In this document: piece by piece, positions 26,751 through 39,112 of the stretch | How positions within the stretch are numbered: position 1 is the stretch's first letter | Layout: each line of letters opens with the position of its first letter | Origin: Hetaerina americana | Taxonomy: Eukaryota; Arthropoda; Insecta; Odonata; Calopterygidae | Length of the DNA stretch: 64,000 nt | Reading direction: 5' to 3' | Assembly (NCBI GenBank): GCA_022747635.1 | Contig: JAKTNV010000007.1 | Coordinates: 8,565,497-8,629,496, forward strand | The notes under the pieces: model-generated | What the model saw: the letters and a program-made list of their open reading frames with translations, nothing else | What the model was told of the DNA's origin: nothing | Databases searched by the model: none | Translations under genes and position numbers: made by a program

Positions 26751-28587
26751 AAATTCGAGGAGTGGATGGATACTGGGAGATGGAAGTCTGCGCTGTCGAC
26801 TGCCAGAAGTATTAGACAGCTAAAGAAAGGAGAGGTGATGGGCAGGAGGGGAAGACGCAATTTGGAGCACTATGTCGCGTGGATGGAGAGAGTGGGCACA
26901 GGTGGAGGGGTCGTGCCCTCCCCGCCGTGGAGGAGGCGAGGAGAAGTGGGGGGGGGGCAGATTTGCAATATGTTTTCCTGATATAAGATATTGATACTTC
27001 TACATGTTGTAAGAACTTGAATTAATGTCTCTCCGAAAGAAAATGGGAGGCTGGATTGGATGAGATTAGTTAATTGAAAGAAAATCATATTTACTGGGGG
27101 TAACCAGGGAGATGAGATCTAATTTTGGCATTTCATTTGGAATTCGTCCTGGGAGAAAGGGGAAATTGGAGTATAGTCGAGGATGAGTCGGAAGAACGGA
27201 AGTTGATAAAACGCAAACCTGTAATCGAAACCAAATGAATGGTTTAAAAACGGTTGTGAATGGATATACATACGTAGAGGTGCATATTGATAAGAGAGCG
27301 AATTTGGGATTACTGATTGGATGTTTAAGTAGGTGTGTAGGGATGACTCGAGGGGATGGGATAATCGTAAGGTGATCAACGCGGAGCTACTAAATGTAGG
27401 TGAGAGTGAAAGAAGAAATACTATTTCGCCAAAAGATTATGCTTATTTATGCCGAGAAAGAGGTGAATTAAATACATATATTTATTTGGACTGTTTTCCC
27501 ATTGGATATTTGACTATCACAAATTAAAAATTACCATCTACTATGGTACATTAGCACAACTGTGTTCAAATAAGATCTCCAAGCTGCGTAAAAAATTGTA
27601 AATATGATTAAAAATTCCAATCACTGTAATATTTCCGTTTGGTTTTAAACTGATATTTCAACTAAGAAATCTATTTTATTGCGGCCTCTGCGTATGACTT
27701 CCGATGAACTCGAGGCGAGCAAACGATTAAATGAATGAACTAGTCGTATATACTATATAAGTATATCTCTCTCTCTCTCTATTAGTGCGTCTCCACGCTG
27801 TCTGCACCCTTCTGGTAATCCGGCCGTGGGTGGGGGGGGGACCGTTATCCTTGGGGTGGGGGGTGACCCCCCCTCTCCTCTTCACCTGGGGGTCTCATTC
27901 TCGACCGATCCCCCGCGGGGTGGAGGATTCGGCTGGCGGCTGGCAGGAGCACCAGACCGCGTCGCCGTCGCAATCATAACAGCCGGCGCACGCCACCTTC
28001 CCACGCCGCACATTCCCTGCAATTACCCCCGGGAGGGACTCCCACCCCCCAACGTAAGTGGCGTGCCGAACACCCCTTACCCCTGCGGTATGCGAAGGAT
28101 CGAAATCCGAGTGATCTCTCCTGAAGGCCGGCTGTGAATACTATTCGAATTCGTCGTCGAAAGATGCGAACACGGCCGGATTAGATACTCGGAGGTGAAG
28201 CGACCGCGTCACTCGGGCAGCGGCTCGGTGAACTTTTACAGAATAAGTCAAAAATGTCATTTTTCGAACGCCTACGTGTTTACATAACTCATTTTATTAT
28301 TGTCAACTTTTTTTAACGCGAGTTTTTTTTTATCGTGGAAAACCTACCGCCAAACCCGATTCGTTTTAAGGTAACTCTCGTGGCGAAAGGGCAGCCTCCA
28401 ATTGATTGATGCAAATGATTTTTGGCCAAACGATGCAGAAAGAACGAGTTGTAATGATACGTAATATGTAATGCACTTCTGTCCTTCCCCAAAGAATCTT
28501 AAACGTTCTTGAATTTTCGGTATTATTCATTTTTTTATTTAGAGATCGGGGGAAAAATGTTTCCACGCAAGATTTATTTATTTTAGT
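26751..28587. other. Intergenic, AT-rich then GC-rich
   Basis: No gene recognised. A (CT)n run lies at 27768-27780. The GC-rich patch 27815-28135 has open frames on the plus strand but no recognisable protein. Confidence 0.35.
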
Positions 28588-28752
28588 ACCCTGCAAGCCA
28601 CTCCTAGGGTGTGTGGCAGGGGGTGAATACACACCAGACTACGATTATTATGTTGCCCGACCGCTTTAGGGAGGAAAGGTGTGTTTAGTTTCCAAGGGTT
28701 GCCTGGTGTTTAATAACCCCCTGCAACACAACCTAGCTTACAGGGTACCATG
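28588..28752. mobile_element. Two LINE A 3' ends, inverted
   Basis: 28588-28653 is the LINE A terminus on the minus strand (TAGTACCCTGCAAGCCACTC...). From about 28654 the plus strand carries the same terminal region (GCCCGACCGCTTTAGGGAGG to CTAGCTTACAGGGTACC). The outer ends are both 3' ends, so the copies sit head to head. Confidence 0.55.
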
Positions 28753-30080
28753 AATGAATGAATGCAAGAGGTGCAGGTTTGGAGAAGGACGGATCGAAGA
28801 AGGCGGAGGCGACAGAGGGACGCACGAGCGGGAGGGGGCGTGGCCGGGGGCTGTTGTGCCTCGATCGAGTTAAATGGCGTGAACCAAATCGTTGAATTGA
28901 ATGCAGCGTCCCACCGCCGCGAAAGACCTCTCTGGGCACCCAACGGCGTGGCAGGGTGGGGGGCGAGACGGAAGCCATCCGCTGGGAGGAGGCTGCCTCC
29001 CCTAATGAACGACGGCCTGGCGGGATGGATCAGCCCATCGCGGACCTGCCCAGTCAGCGAGGGTCGGGGGGGGGGGGGAGAAGTGTAATCCAGGGGCACG
29101 AAGCCAACAGTCGATTTTAACCCTCTGAAAACAGTTTTGAAGTGCAATGATTATACTTTCGCATTCTTATGTCGTGCTATGCAAGCAATCAACAAGGGCT
29201 GCTCGATTTATACCCACTTTTTTGTTAATAAATATTAATTTAAGGGCTGTAACTAAGGACTTGGACAGAAAAAATTTTGCTGGAACAAATTTGATGAGAA
29301 ATTTTTTGTTGATTAAATTTATATGAAGTATTACACCGTAGGGTGAGGGACACCCCCCCCCCCTCAAAATACAGCAGCGCCTAATGCTAAGATGGCAAGC
29401 GCGGTCGACAAGTTGAGAATAATGAAAAGTAAAGCTCGCTGGTCGTAATTAAATCCTCCGATCGTTCCCCAAATTAAGGTCCCGGTTTATTGCTTCGCCC
29501 CTCCCCTCCGCCGCTCGACGGGATGGTGGCCGGGATGAGGGTGGGGGGGGGCGAAATTAAGAACGGGAGCTCGTAGTACTCTTACGAGGGGAGCTAATTA
29601 TCAATGTCTTCTCATTAGCCATCCTCAAATACGGTGGCGCCGTACCGACGGACGTTCGTGGTTCGCGGGGCCGCGAGCATTTATGGACGCACAATAATCA
29701 CCAAATTAGAACGAATTGCCGTGAACCTATTATTCCTTGAAAGCGGGAATCCGACAGCGTGACGAAACGGCCGCGTGTTAGTCACTTCTGTGATATTTCC
29801 GACGGGAATGATCGAAGTGGTGCTCGTGTTCCATCCGACTGAGACTCTAAATAAAAGTCCAGTAGCAACAGAAGGATGACGCAAAACCCCTCAAGATCGG
29901 CACCGTATTCATCCAAAGGCTAACCCTAATGCTTTCCGAGAACTATTCTTGGTAAATTACATGATAATGACCGGCTCTTCAATGCTACAACTTCCTTAAA
30001 GTGCTAAAAATTGACCAATTTAGCTACTGATGATGGTATCAGCTGCAACATATTCAATTATAATTACCTGGAAAAATTCC
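28753..30080. other. GC-rich patch and non-coding sequence
   Basis: 28790-29080 is GC-rich with no believable protein. 29440-29720 mixes GC-rich sequence with homeodomain-type cores (TAATTAAA, CTAATTAT) and TTTATGG; it may be regulatory but nothing proves it. Confidence 0.25.
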
Positions 30081-30330
30081 AAAGAAACTGCGGGAGATGC
30101 CGCAGGAGTAACTTTTAACGGAGTCCTCCACTAATATGCATTTTAATGCAATAATTTCTGGGTGTAAAAATCATTCGCCTTAACCGAGATTTGAACCCGG
30201 AATTTCAGAGTTTAAGAGGACGCCTCGACAGCTTAATTGGCTAAAGTAATCTACAGGAAATCGAGGGAACCGGGTTCGAATCCCGGTCAAGGCGAATGAT
30301 TTTTGCATTTGATTTTAATTGCCATGTATT
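30081..30330. repeat. tRNA-derived SINE, head-to-head inverted dimer
   Basis: The left arm (minus) has body GCGGGAGATGCCGCAGGAGT and head with GGTTCAAATCTCGG. The right arm (plus) has GCTTAATTGGCTAAAG and GGTTCGAATCCCGG. The heads meet at about 30225-30245. Same family as 6255-6510. Confidence 0.6.
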
Positions 30331-30557
30331 TTTTATTTCCACAATGACGAAAACTTTGATTAATACGCAAAAACTCTGTTAAAGCCGATTTTCGTCACAC
30401 AGCGAATGTAATGTAATATCATAATGTAATGTAATGTAATATCAGATAAATGTAGGAAGAAAAGGTAGAAAATTTATCAAATTAAGAAACATGAAATCAT
30501 GGAGTCTGGCTACAATTTAAGTCCATCCGCTATGCCGAATACACATTATTGAATTGT
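30331..30557. other. AT-rich spacer with a short TAATG-type repeat
   Basis: Short repeats of AATGTAATGTAATAT near 30409-30441. Nothing else recognised. Confidence 0.4.
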
Positions 30558-30915
30558 TTTAGTACCGTGCATGCCACCGTTAAGGTGTGTGGCAGGGGGT
30601 GAATGCATATCAGACTAATTTTGACCCAAATGTGACCCTACTGTGGTCGGGAAATGTTATTCTGATCCCTTATTGTTCGTGGAAACAATGACTTAAAATC
30701 TTATATGTCCTACACATAATCTCTCTAATTTTTTTAGCCTCAACTTTCCCAGCTTAGTACGATGGGGTTAATAATACATTTTCAACATCACTGCTAAAGA
30801 TACATCCTACCAATTTATGCAAGATGTTTAATCTGTAATTTAAGCTTCGCTGCGTGAGTGATTCCCAGCCGAGCTGCTCTAATATTTTGGACATGCTACT
30901 CATTAAGTCGAAGCT
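30558..30915 (-). mobile_element. LINE A 3' fragment
   Basis: The minus strand encodes ILEQLGWESLTQRSLNYRLN and LHKLVGCIFSSDVENVLL, the C-terminal end of the LINE A reverse transcriptase protein. It then runs to the GGTGTGTGGCAGGGGG terminus at 30558. 5' truncated. Confidence 0.7.
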
Positions 30916-31201
30916 TCTTCGTGTCATCGCCGGCGCCGTTACCAAGGCTACTTGAATGCACGTCCTGCAAGCAGTCTCTCCCCGGACCTTATCCATCCAT
31001 ATACGATTATCTGTTACCGAAGACGCAACTGGTGGTGGTTTCCCCCTCCTCCGAGCGCGAATTGAGCCTCCAGTCCGTATAGGCAATCGAGGCATTGGGC
31101 CGACGCGTCATTCATCCCCCCAACACACCTCACTCGCCTCGAGATGCCCTCATCCCCACCCTCCCCCCAACCTCTCGTCCCTGCCCTCATTTGGGGCCAC
31201 A

Positions 31202-31235
<34 letters not shown>

Positions 31236-31462
31236 CCCCAACAAACCCCCTCGCGGGACCACCCTCCCCCCCTCTTCCATTTTCTCCTCCATTGCGATCT
31301 CGCGAATTCATTTCGAGTTTTGCCGTCTGTTTCTTCCCCTGTTGGCTCTCGCCCTGCATCCATACCTGCAGAGCTTCAGTCACTCCCCAGTGTCGTTCTT
31401 TTGCGTTCCCGGTCACCAGTCGAATCGGCGAAACTGCATTTAAATCCAGACACTTTCGATAT
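30916..31462. other. CT-rich, GC-rich stretch
   Basis: Contains (CT)n at 31205-31234. Several overlapping frames are open but all are low complexity, so no gene is called. Confidence 0.4.
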
Positions 31463-31815
31463 TTTAGTACCTTGCAAGCTACCCCTAGGGTGTGTGGCAA
31501 GGGGTGAACACACCAGACTAATGTTCAGCCGACTATGACCCTACCGCCGTCGGATAATCTTATTCTGATCCCTTATCGTTCGTGGGGAAAAATGACATCT
31601 TAAATCAATCTATTCCACACTTAAATCAATAATTTTATTGGCTTGACCTCTCCTACCCCAGTACGATGGGGGTAATTATACATTTTGAACATCACTGTTA
31701 AAGAGACCTCCTTCCAATTTATGCAAGAGCTTCAATATGTAGTTTAACCTCCGCTCCGCGAGTGATTCCCAGCCTAGCTCCTCAAATATTTTGGACACGC
31801 TACCAATTCTGGTAT
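31463..31815 (-). mobile_element. LINE A 3' fragment
   Basis: The terminus AGTACCTTGCAAGCTACCCC starts at 31464. Upstream on the minus strand lies the LGWESL...RLN region and a segment matching GTGTCCAAAATATTTGAGGA. Same truncation range as the 30558 copy. Confidence 0.65.
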
Positions 31816-34050
31816 CTCTTTATAATACTGTTTTATTCCAGAATAAATAAATAAACATTTCAACGATGCACCGCAACGTGACCCAAGTGTAGAAAATAAT
31901 ATTTTTTAGAGAAATTAAACAATATTTGGTTTTACGTAACTAAGGTGAGGAGGGATGTTCTTTTCCCGTTTTCAGGCTCATGCCTTGACTTCGCCCGAAG
32001 CACTGGGAGGTCCCGTGCCGGAGGAATAAATTTCGGAGTTGAATAGGGTGAAAACAGAAGCTGCCATTTAGATCAAGAGCGTTACGAATGAACTGGTGAC
32101 GTCGCACAAATAACTGCTTAACTTGCGTTTGGAGCAACTGATAGCGCGAAGATATCACATGCAAGCACTGCTCCGTTTGGAGAATATCAATCCTCAGAAT
32201 GAATCAGCGCGTAAGTCATCGAGGAATTAATCACTCCAACGTCCCCTTGCATTAATTAGCGGGCGATATGACGAAGAGAGGTCGCGGGAGATACGCACGT
32301 ACCAACATAACACGCGAGGAGGAAACGACTCGCGATCTCGTCTTTATAATTCGAGGAGGACAGCTTTTTCACATTATGATGTCGAGAGCGAAACATATCG
32401 TTTTCTAAAGTGCAGACCAAACTGGAAAAAAAACAGTTTCCGCAACTGAATCTGCGACATAAACGCCCGCGTCGAGTCGAGAAGTCATTGATGTATATAA
32501 TATAGACGAACGAGTGGGAAAACCTTTGAAGAGCGGCAAATCGTTCACTTTGTGTGCGAATTTTAACCACAATGACGCAGGCACGAGCCCCGGTTCGCAT
32601 CGCCGCATTTGAGGGCATACCGCGCGCCGGAGACAGAGGGTTCCCTCCCACCCCCCCCCCCCCAATGCTAATGTCGGTAGATGGCAGTCAGTCGAACGGA
32701 CGATCCCGACTCGCGAGAGGTGATGTGGGGAGGGGAGGGATGTGCCGCCGACGACTCTTTAAGACACGCGTCCCGCATTCAGTTGACCCCAAATCGACTC
32801 TCTCGCTATCGAGCACTCGGCGGATCATATCACGCAACTGATGAACAAAATCCCGATATTCAGATTTTTAATCACCCGAGTAGCGAAACACACACATGAT
32901 TTCGTCGAAGTAACACGAAAGTGTTGAATAAAAAACTTTGACAGCAACAAACAATAAAAGAACACATAAAAAGAACACCCAAACGCTATTTCTTAATAAT
33001 TTCGATGGAATTTAGCTCCGTTTCCCGACCCATTCGCGTAATCTGAGATCAATTCTCGAATCCAAAGCGCATGCAATTCCCGATGAAAACATTCTGCACC
33101 ATGAAATAGGCGGATTACTATTTCAAGAGGAGCGAATTCGCACACCGCCTCCGGGGACAACATGGGTCCATATCACTCGCGGGATTCGCCTTACGGGCGG
33201 TTGACGACCGAACCGGGCATTGAACCGGGGACCTCCCAGCTGAGGTTCATCTTCACGAGACACAGAAGCGCACGCGCCTTTGGGGAGTTGGTCGGAGACG
33301 GCGCCGGCCACCGCGGCCGGAATCCCCGGGAGAGGCACAGCGGGGAGACGCCCCCCTCTTGGGGGCAGGGACCATCACAAAATCAAACAAACACTCTGCG
33401 CCACCACCAACCTGCGAGGAGGGAACACCAAAGCAACCACGTCTTCGTCCGGCTAGTCGTCTTCTTCCTCTTTGAGTCTCACACTGACGGCGGACCCTCG
33501 ACGGCTTGTATCCTTATATCGGCTGTGGATTGAGTGGGGGGCGGCGGTCGGTCGGTCGGTCTGTCGGGGGGTTTTGCCGGGTGGGGGAGTGTTTTGTTTC
33601 TGGAGCTTCTTCTCGTCGGACTCACTGCTCGCGGAATGAGAGCTCCCGACCGCGGACGGGGCCCTTTAGTAGAAAGGAGAGGGAGGGGGCGCGCCTTCCC
33701 CTCCACCCGCCCCCCCTCTCCCCACCCCCGCGAAAGGGAGCTCGGCCGCGGGTGACCGTGGCGCTTTCTGCCCATATATAGAGAATTGATATCTCGCCTC
33801 CTCCTCCCCCACCGCCCCCCCAACACACACACACACACACGCACGCACGCCTCTCCTTCTAAGGAGAGAATTCGCCCGTGTGTGCGTGCCCCTCCCCACC
33901 TGCGGACCATGTTTACCTGCCTCTCTCTCCATTCGATCGATTGGAGGGGGGGGGGGACGGGCGAGAGGAGCGGGACCTTTTTATTACCTTTACATCTGTG
34001 TCATTTTGTGTGTACAGGTTTACACTTTCGCGTTACATGTTCATAGAAAA

Positions 34051-34052
<2 letters not shown>
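31816..34052. other. Intergenic, mixed composition
   Basis: No gene supported. 33140-33350 and 33520-33770 are GC-rich with open frames on both strands. (CA)n lies at 33825-33842 and a G-run at about 33946-33956. A stretch near 33205-33235 reads EPGIEPGTS, as tRNA-derived repeats often do. Confidence 0.35.
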
Positions 34053-34131
<79 letters not shown>

Positions 34132-34428
34132 TATATATATATACATACATACACATATACATGTATATTTATGTATATATATTATATATACAAATACATA
34201 CATATATATATATTTATGTATATCTTCGAAATGGAACGCTCTTCGGCGACGCACAAATATTTAAAAACACAGATGTAGATTTTTAGACCATAGAGGCACA
34301 AAAAAGGACACTCACAATATATTATTTGACGTTCATTCTGAAGACGACGGCCGAGCCGTCGAAACGTCAAATAATATATTGTGAGTGTCCTTTCTTTGTG
34401 TCTCTATGGTCTAAAAATCTACATCTGT

Positions 34429-34505
<77 letters not shown>
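34053..34505. repeat. Large palindrome: hairpin-headed element dimer flanked by (TA)n
   Basis: (TA)n runs at 34053-34130 and 34432-34502 flank inverted arms 34265-34333 and 34363-34431, which are nearly identical. The centre holds CTGAAGAC-GACGGC-CGA-GCCGTC-GAAACGTC. Each arm continues into GTGAGTGTCC and TCTATGGTCTAAAAATCTAC before the TA tract. This is the element at 10857-11008 in head-to-head form. Confidence 0.65.
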
Positions 34506-34510
<5 letters not shown>

Positions 34511-35659
34511 TTAACATAAACTCGCACGGTACGTATGTGTTGGTTGTAATTCTTTTTCGCCGGTGCCGGTGATAGGAGGGGGTGCGGGGGAGGTGGGCGA
34601 AGGAAGAGCGGTTTCGGAGATGAGCATATTCCCCCTCGGCCCCGCCCCTGCCGTTATCTGGTGTCCATCCTGCCTCTCCTCCCTTCCCCCTCCTTCCCCT
34701 ATCCCCCCTTAATATGCCTTCGATGCCCCATTGGCAACTGGCGTCCCTCCAGCTACGAGCATTGAAACATCCAAAGTTGATCAGAAGCTTATATTTAATA
34801 CCTATTGTCACTGGTTAACTTGTCATCCATCCGTCAGTTCGTATTAAATTTAGTCACTCTTAATGATATCTATTTGAAAGCCTTGTCAGTGCCTTAACTT
34901 GAAGCTTTTGATTTTTTTGTACGCTACAGGTACACAGTGAGTTTTCAAAACGAGTATTGGAATAATTTCACCCTTTAAAAATTACACGATATTTCAGATA
35001 GAAAATACAGCTGTATAAGTTTACATCGTCCACGATTAATGCTAATGGCAGCATTTAGTTATCAGCAATTTTTCAGTACACTGGAAGCCAACACTAGGGT
35101 GTGTGGCAGGGGGAACTTAAGCTTAGAAAAGCTTAAGTGAAATTCGTGAGAGATGTGTAAATTTGACATAATGATCGCGGATGCATACAGATTATCGCTA
35201 TTCTCCTGCCCTCAAATATGCTAACGAAAACGCTTTTCTATAATATTATGGATGTATTTCAATTTGTTATCATAAGCTACTCAAGGTTTGTGTGCCCAGT
35301 GGCACGTATCATTTGAATGAGAAACAGTTATATCTATTGTTTCATATCTTAGGGAAAATATTTTTATTGTATAAACACCCTCTTGACTATCAGTACTGAT
35401 GAATGAAATATCCCACCAATGTCGCGTGGGATATTTCATTCGTGAACATCCGAGTCCCATTTGCCTCCAGGTTGCCTCGTTGCCTCGAAAACTCTCTCAC
35501 GGTTCCTCCTCATGTCGGCAACCCAGTTTCCTCGATCCCCCCACGGAGCGAACGGGACTGCCCCCTCTCATAGGCATGGGTCCTCTGTGCGTCTGATTCT
35601 ATGTCCTCCGCGCAAGTAGTAGTCATCAGAAATCTCAGGCCTGCGTATGAAAATTACCA
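34506..35659. other. Intergenic with a LINE A scrap
   Basis: 34560-34740 is GC/CT-rich. A LINE A terminus on the minus strand lies at about 35080-35113 (CACTAGGGTGTGTGGCAGGG), followed by a 10-bp hairpin ACTTAAGCTT-AGAA-AAGCTTAAGT (35115-35138). No gene. Confidence 0.4.
35401..35441. repeat. Perfect 16-bp hairpin
   Basis: GAATGAAATATCCCAC, loop CAATGTCGC, then the exact reverse complement. The function is unknown. It is too short for a typical microRNA precursor. Confidence 0.7.
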
Positions 35660-35985
35660 GAGTAGCTAGATTGGGTATCACTCACAGGGCGAAAGTTAAA
35701 TTACAGATTAAATATCTTGCATACACTGGAAGGACGTCTCTTTAGCAGTGATGTTGAAAATGCATTATTACCCCCATCGTGCTACGGTTGGAGTAATCAT
35801 GTCAATAAAATTAGAGAGATTAAGTGCAGAACTGATGGATATAAGATGCCATTTTTTCCACGAACGATAAGGGATCAGAATAACATTGTCCGACCGCATT
35901 AGGGTCATATTCAGGTCAAAATTAATCAGGTGTGTATTCACATCCTGCCATACACCCCATTGGTGGTTCGCATGGTACTATATTT
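35660..35985 (+). mobile_element. LINE A 3' fragment
   Basis: Encodes RLFSSDVENALLPPSCYG and KIREIKCRTDGYKMPFFPRT, then IRDQNNIVRPH and a stop, the C-terminal end of the ORF. The 3' untranslated end is diverged (TGCCATACACCCCATTGG). Confidence 0.7.
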
Positions 35986-37289
35986 GGTATAGTATTAAAC
36001 CCAAATGTTGACCACTGCATGCATTTTCAGGAATGGATATGCTAACAACGCGTACCCCTTGTGAAGTTTGCTAATATTCATTTTTCAAATTAAAACTTAC
36101 GAGGTAAATTGGCATATGGATTGGACGGAACGCGCCAATTGCAAGTGGTGTGGCCAGATATATCGAGTCGTTGCATTGTGAGCTGTGATAGTTGAACAGT
36201 GGTTAGCACACAATATTGCTGTCATCAGGTTCGAACGCCGTAGCTTGAGAAGGATGTATAATGTGATTCTCTGGACGAATCGAGGAATAGGTTTCATTCG
36301 AGAAGATAAAAAATGAAAAAAAAATGCCCCGAGAAACTTCGTAAATTGCTTGATTTTTTAAAGATTCGTTACATGCATGACCCAGAATTCAACACCTTAT
36401 CTCCTTCAGGCCCTGCAGATAACCCCTCTCAGACAATAAAAGTAACAATGATGGAATTATGTACAAAGTGTCTTCGGAAATATTTTCCTTTTCACACTCA
36501 GCGGGGAAATTGCACCAAGTTAAGCGCGAAACATTTGGAGCCGAAGAGGTGCGATTCAATTCTAGAGCGGGCCTTTGTGGGATTACCGTCCATGGTTGCG
36601 AAATATGACAACCTTGATTGAATGCGACCTAACACGTCAAAATCTTGGTCGCTTTAATACGTATGGGCATGCCGCGTCAAAAGTAAGCAACTCAGTGGGT
36701 TCTGTGTGTTTTGCAAGATGAGTTCTGAAGAATGATTGATTGAACGACACCACCCAAACTCGTTCTTCGGTGTTACGGCCTGGTCATGTGCCACTCATTG
36801 CTGGAGGCCATTATTCATGGGAGCGGGTCGCTCCCTGCCGGCCCTGGCTAACCGCTTCCTTCAACGCCTTCCACGCGACAAACGCAAGGACCGAAAAAAT
36901 ATTCACTTTTAACCAATAGCTTAACTCTTCATGTACATACCTGTACCTTCCCTTCCCGACTACTTCCAATTTTTTTCTTAATGGACCTACTTACGATTCT
37001 TTTATTTTATTTCCTTACTTCCGATGAATTATTGCATCTTATTGTTCTGCTTTTTTACTAGGTTTACTCGAAGAAAATCGCTCCCGTGCATCACATCTCT
37101 CATGAACTTTTGAAATAATAAAGACAATATTTTCACCCTAAAGCCATTCGAAATTCAATTTTTTTAAATAAATTACGGTGGATTTGGGACGGTGCTCAAA
37201 CGAAATGGTCATGACTGAATCCAGGGGTCCAGTTACATTTTCCTTGTACCATGGTACGCTGTTGCGACACTTGGCGATTTGAATTAAAC
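35986..37289. other. AT-rich intergenic
   Basis: A 102-codon frame at 36313-36621 is open from an ATG but resembles no known protein and has no supporting splice or promoter signal. Nothing else recognised. Confidence 0.3.
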
Positions 37290-37975
37290 TTTAAAAAATT
37301 GGGTAGTGATGAATTTTTGGAAAAAGAACGGTTCCCTCCCGAACTCATTTTGCATCGCGAAGACTGTTGAATCTATTATATACATAGGCGTTACCCTCAC
37401 TTATGATCTCTCCTGGGTGAAACATACATACGGGAAATATGTGGACAAGCTAAAAGGCCAAAGAGAAATGTTATCTTTAGCTGGTTAGGCCTCATTTAGA
37501 ATATGCTGTTAGTGTCCGGATTCCTCGTGAAGTCGGATTAATTGCCGAATTGGATCTCGCGCAGCGTAGAGGACCTAGATTTGCAAAAAGTTGTTATGAT
37601 AAACTTAGTAGCGTATCCCAAATATTAGAAGAGCTAGATTGGCAATCAATCAATGGAGTGAAGGTTAACTTACAGATTAAATCTATCGCATAAATTGGAA
37701 GGAGGTCTCTTTAGCAGTGATTTTGAAAATGTATTATTACCCCAATCGTACTACGGTAAGATGAGATCATCTCAATGAAATTAGAGAGATTAAGTGTAGA
37801 ACAGATGAATATGAAGGATAATTATGAAGTCATTTTTCCCATGAACGATAAGGGATCAGGATAGCATTATCCGACCGCGCTTGGGGTAAAAATATTCGAG
37901 TCAAAATTAGTCGGTTGGGTATTCACTCCCTGCCAAACACCCCAGCGGTGGCTTGCAGCGTACTAAAAAATACAA
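37290..37975 (+). mobile_element. LINE A, longer 3' fragment
   Basis: Reads, with frameshifts, IYIGVTLTYDLSWVKHTYGK, HLEYAVSV, AELDLAQRRGPRFAKSCYDK and SQILEELDWQS. This is the thumb and C-terminal part of a CR1/jockey-type reverse transcriptase protein. It ends with the family terminus CAAACACCCCAGCGGTGGCT. Confidence 0.7.
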
Positions 37976-38904
37976 TATGCAAAAACATTTTTATTGGCGT
38001 TTATTTCCATTGATTTTCAATTTGCGTACAATATAAATTCACAGATAACTTGTATAATTAATATGACCTCTCCTGCGGCCGTTTAGGAAAACGGGTCTTC
38101 GTGTTATTTTTCTCGAACTACATATAAGAATAAATCACCATTTTTGGATTTTAATAATTCCTTAAATTATTCCTTCCATTCCTTGCGCTCAAGTTCAGGT
38201 ACGCCAGATTATAAACCATTTTCTTGACTCTTGACTTCGGTTTTCCATCTTCAATTTGTCAATACGCTCCCATCACTCGCTCTTCTTTTTTCCCTCGGAC
38301 ACTTTCAACAGTCCACTCACAGATCAATCCGATTCCCTCCGGGTGAACGTGTTCCCTTCCGCGCCCTGATTGCTTACCAGGTGCTCCCCCAACGCTGGTG
38401 GGCTGTCTCTCTCGCGCGATCTTACCAATGCAAATGAATATGCCCTCGCCGGCCGCGTTATCCTCCGATCCCTTCAATTAAAACCCAATCGAAGACGAGG
38501 GAAATTCTCTGCTGATCATTCTCCCGCCAGTCCTTTGTTTCGGCCTCCTCCCGAGATTACTACCGTTCCTCTCCCTCCCCCCCCCACTCTCCTTTGATTG
38601 CTCACTTCAAGACGTGCTTTTGTTCTTCGGAAGGCGCTGTTCTTAAGTCAGCAGGAATGCTCTATCTCGATCGCCGCGCCCCCCGCAGAGCTTTCCTTTA
38701 ATGGTCGCGCGCTATTATCGCCTCCGTCCCACTCCACCCCCGCCCCCCGCACCGTCGGCTTCAACACTCCAACCCCCAGTGCGTCCCTCCCCATTCCCTC
38801 CCCTCCCCAGTCGCGTGTGTTCCTAGCAACCAACGGTTGCTGTTCCAGAGAATCTCATCTCGAACGCTCCCTGCAGATCGACCCAATTCCTGACTCCGCG
38901 ACTT
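37976..38904. other. AT-rich then CT-rich sequence
   Basis: 38230-38890 is pyrimidine-rich (long C and CT runs) with low-complexity open frames. No gene is called. Confidence 0.4.
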
Positions 38905-38956
38905 CTACATCTACTTAATACCCCGCAAGCCGCCGAAAGGGCGTGTGGCGGGGGAT
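38905..38956 (-). repeat. 3' end of another LINE/SINE type
   Basis: CATCTACTTAATACCCCGCA, AGCCGCCGAAAGGGCGTGTG, GCGGGGGA. It is related to but distinct from the LINE A terminus. A similar end lies at 52745-52815. Confidence 0.4.
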
Positions 38957-39112
38957 GTTAGGGCACCAGCTGTAATAAGAAAAAAATCGCATGCAAAGGC
39001 TACAAATTTATTAATCCGCACTCAAAACATTGCTATGCATTCATGCAAAAACCCTTTAAACCACACACATGCAAACGCTCAAACTGACTGCCAACTCAAA
39101 CGCCAACTAACA

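Noticed and set aside
31095..31538. Overlapping frames of 100-180 codons at 31.0-31.5 kb
   Set aside because: Open only because of CT-rich low-complexity sequence; all read as S/L/P runs on one strand and R/E runs on the other.
33479..33932. Frames of 70-143 codons at 33.5-33.9 kb
   Set aside because: GC-rich and G-run sequence with open frames on both strands; no domain or splice context.
34340..34368. Hammerhead ribozyme: CTGAAGA, a stem, then GAAAC
   Set aside because: The core resembles CUGANGA-stem II-GAAA as found in Penelope-like elements. However, every copy has an extra base (C) between CTGAAGA and the stem, and no stem I can be formed upstream. A cleavage site with proper spacing was not found. 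A covariance-model search (Rfam hammerhead) and an in-vitro cleavage test would decide.
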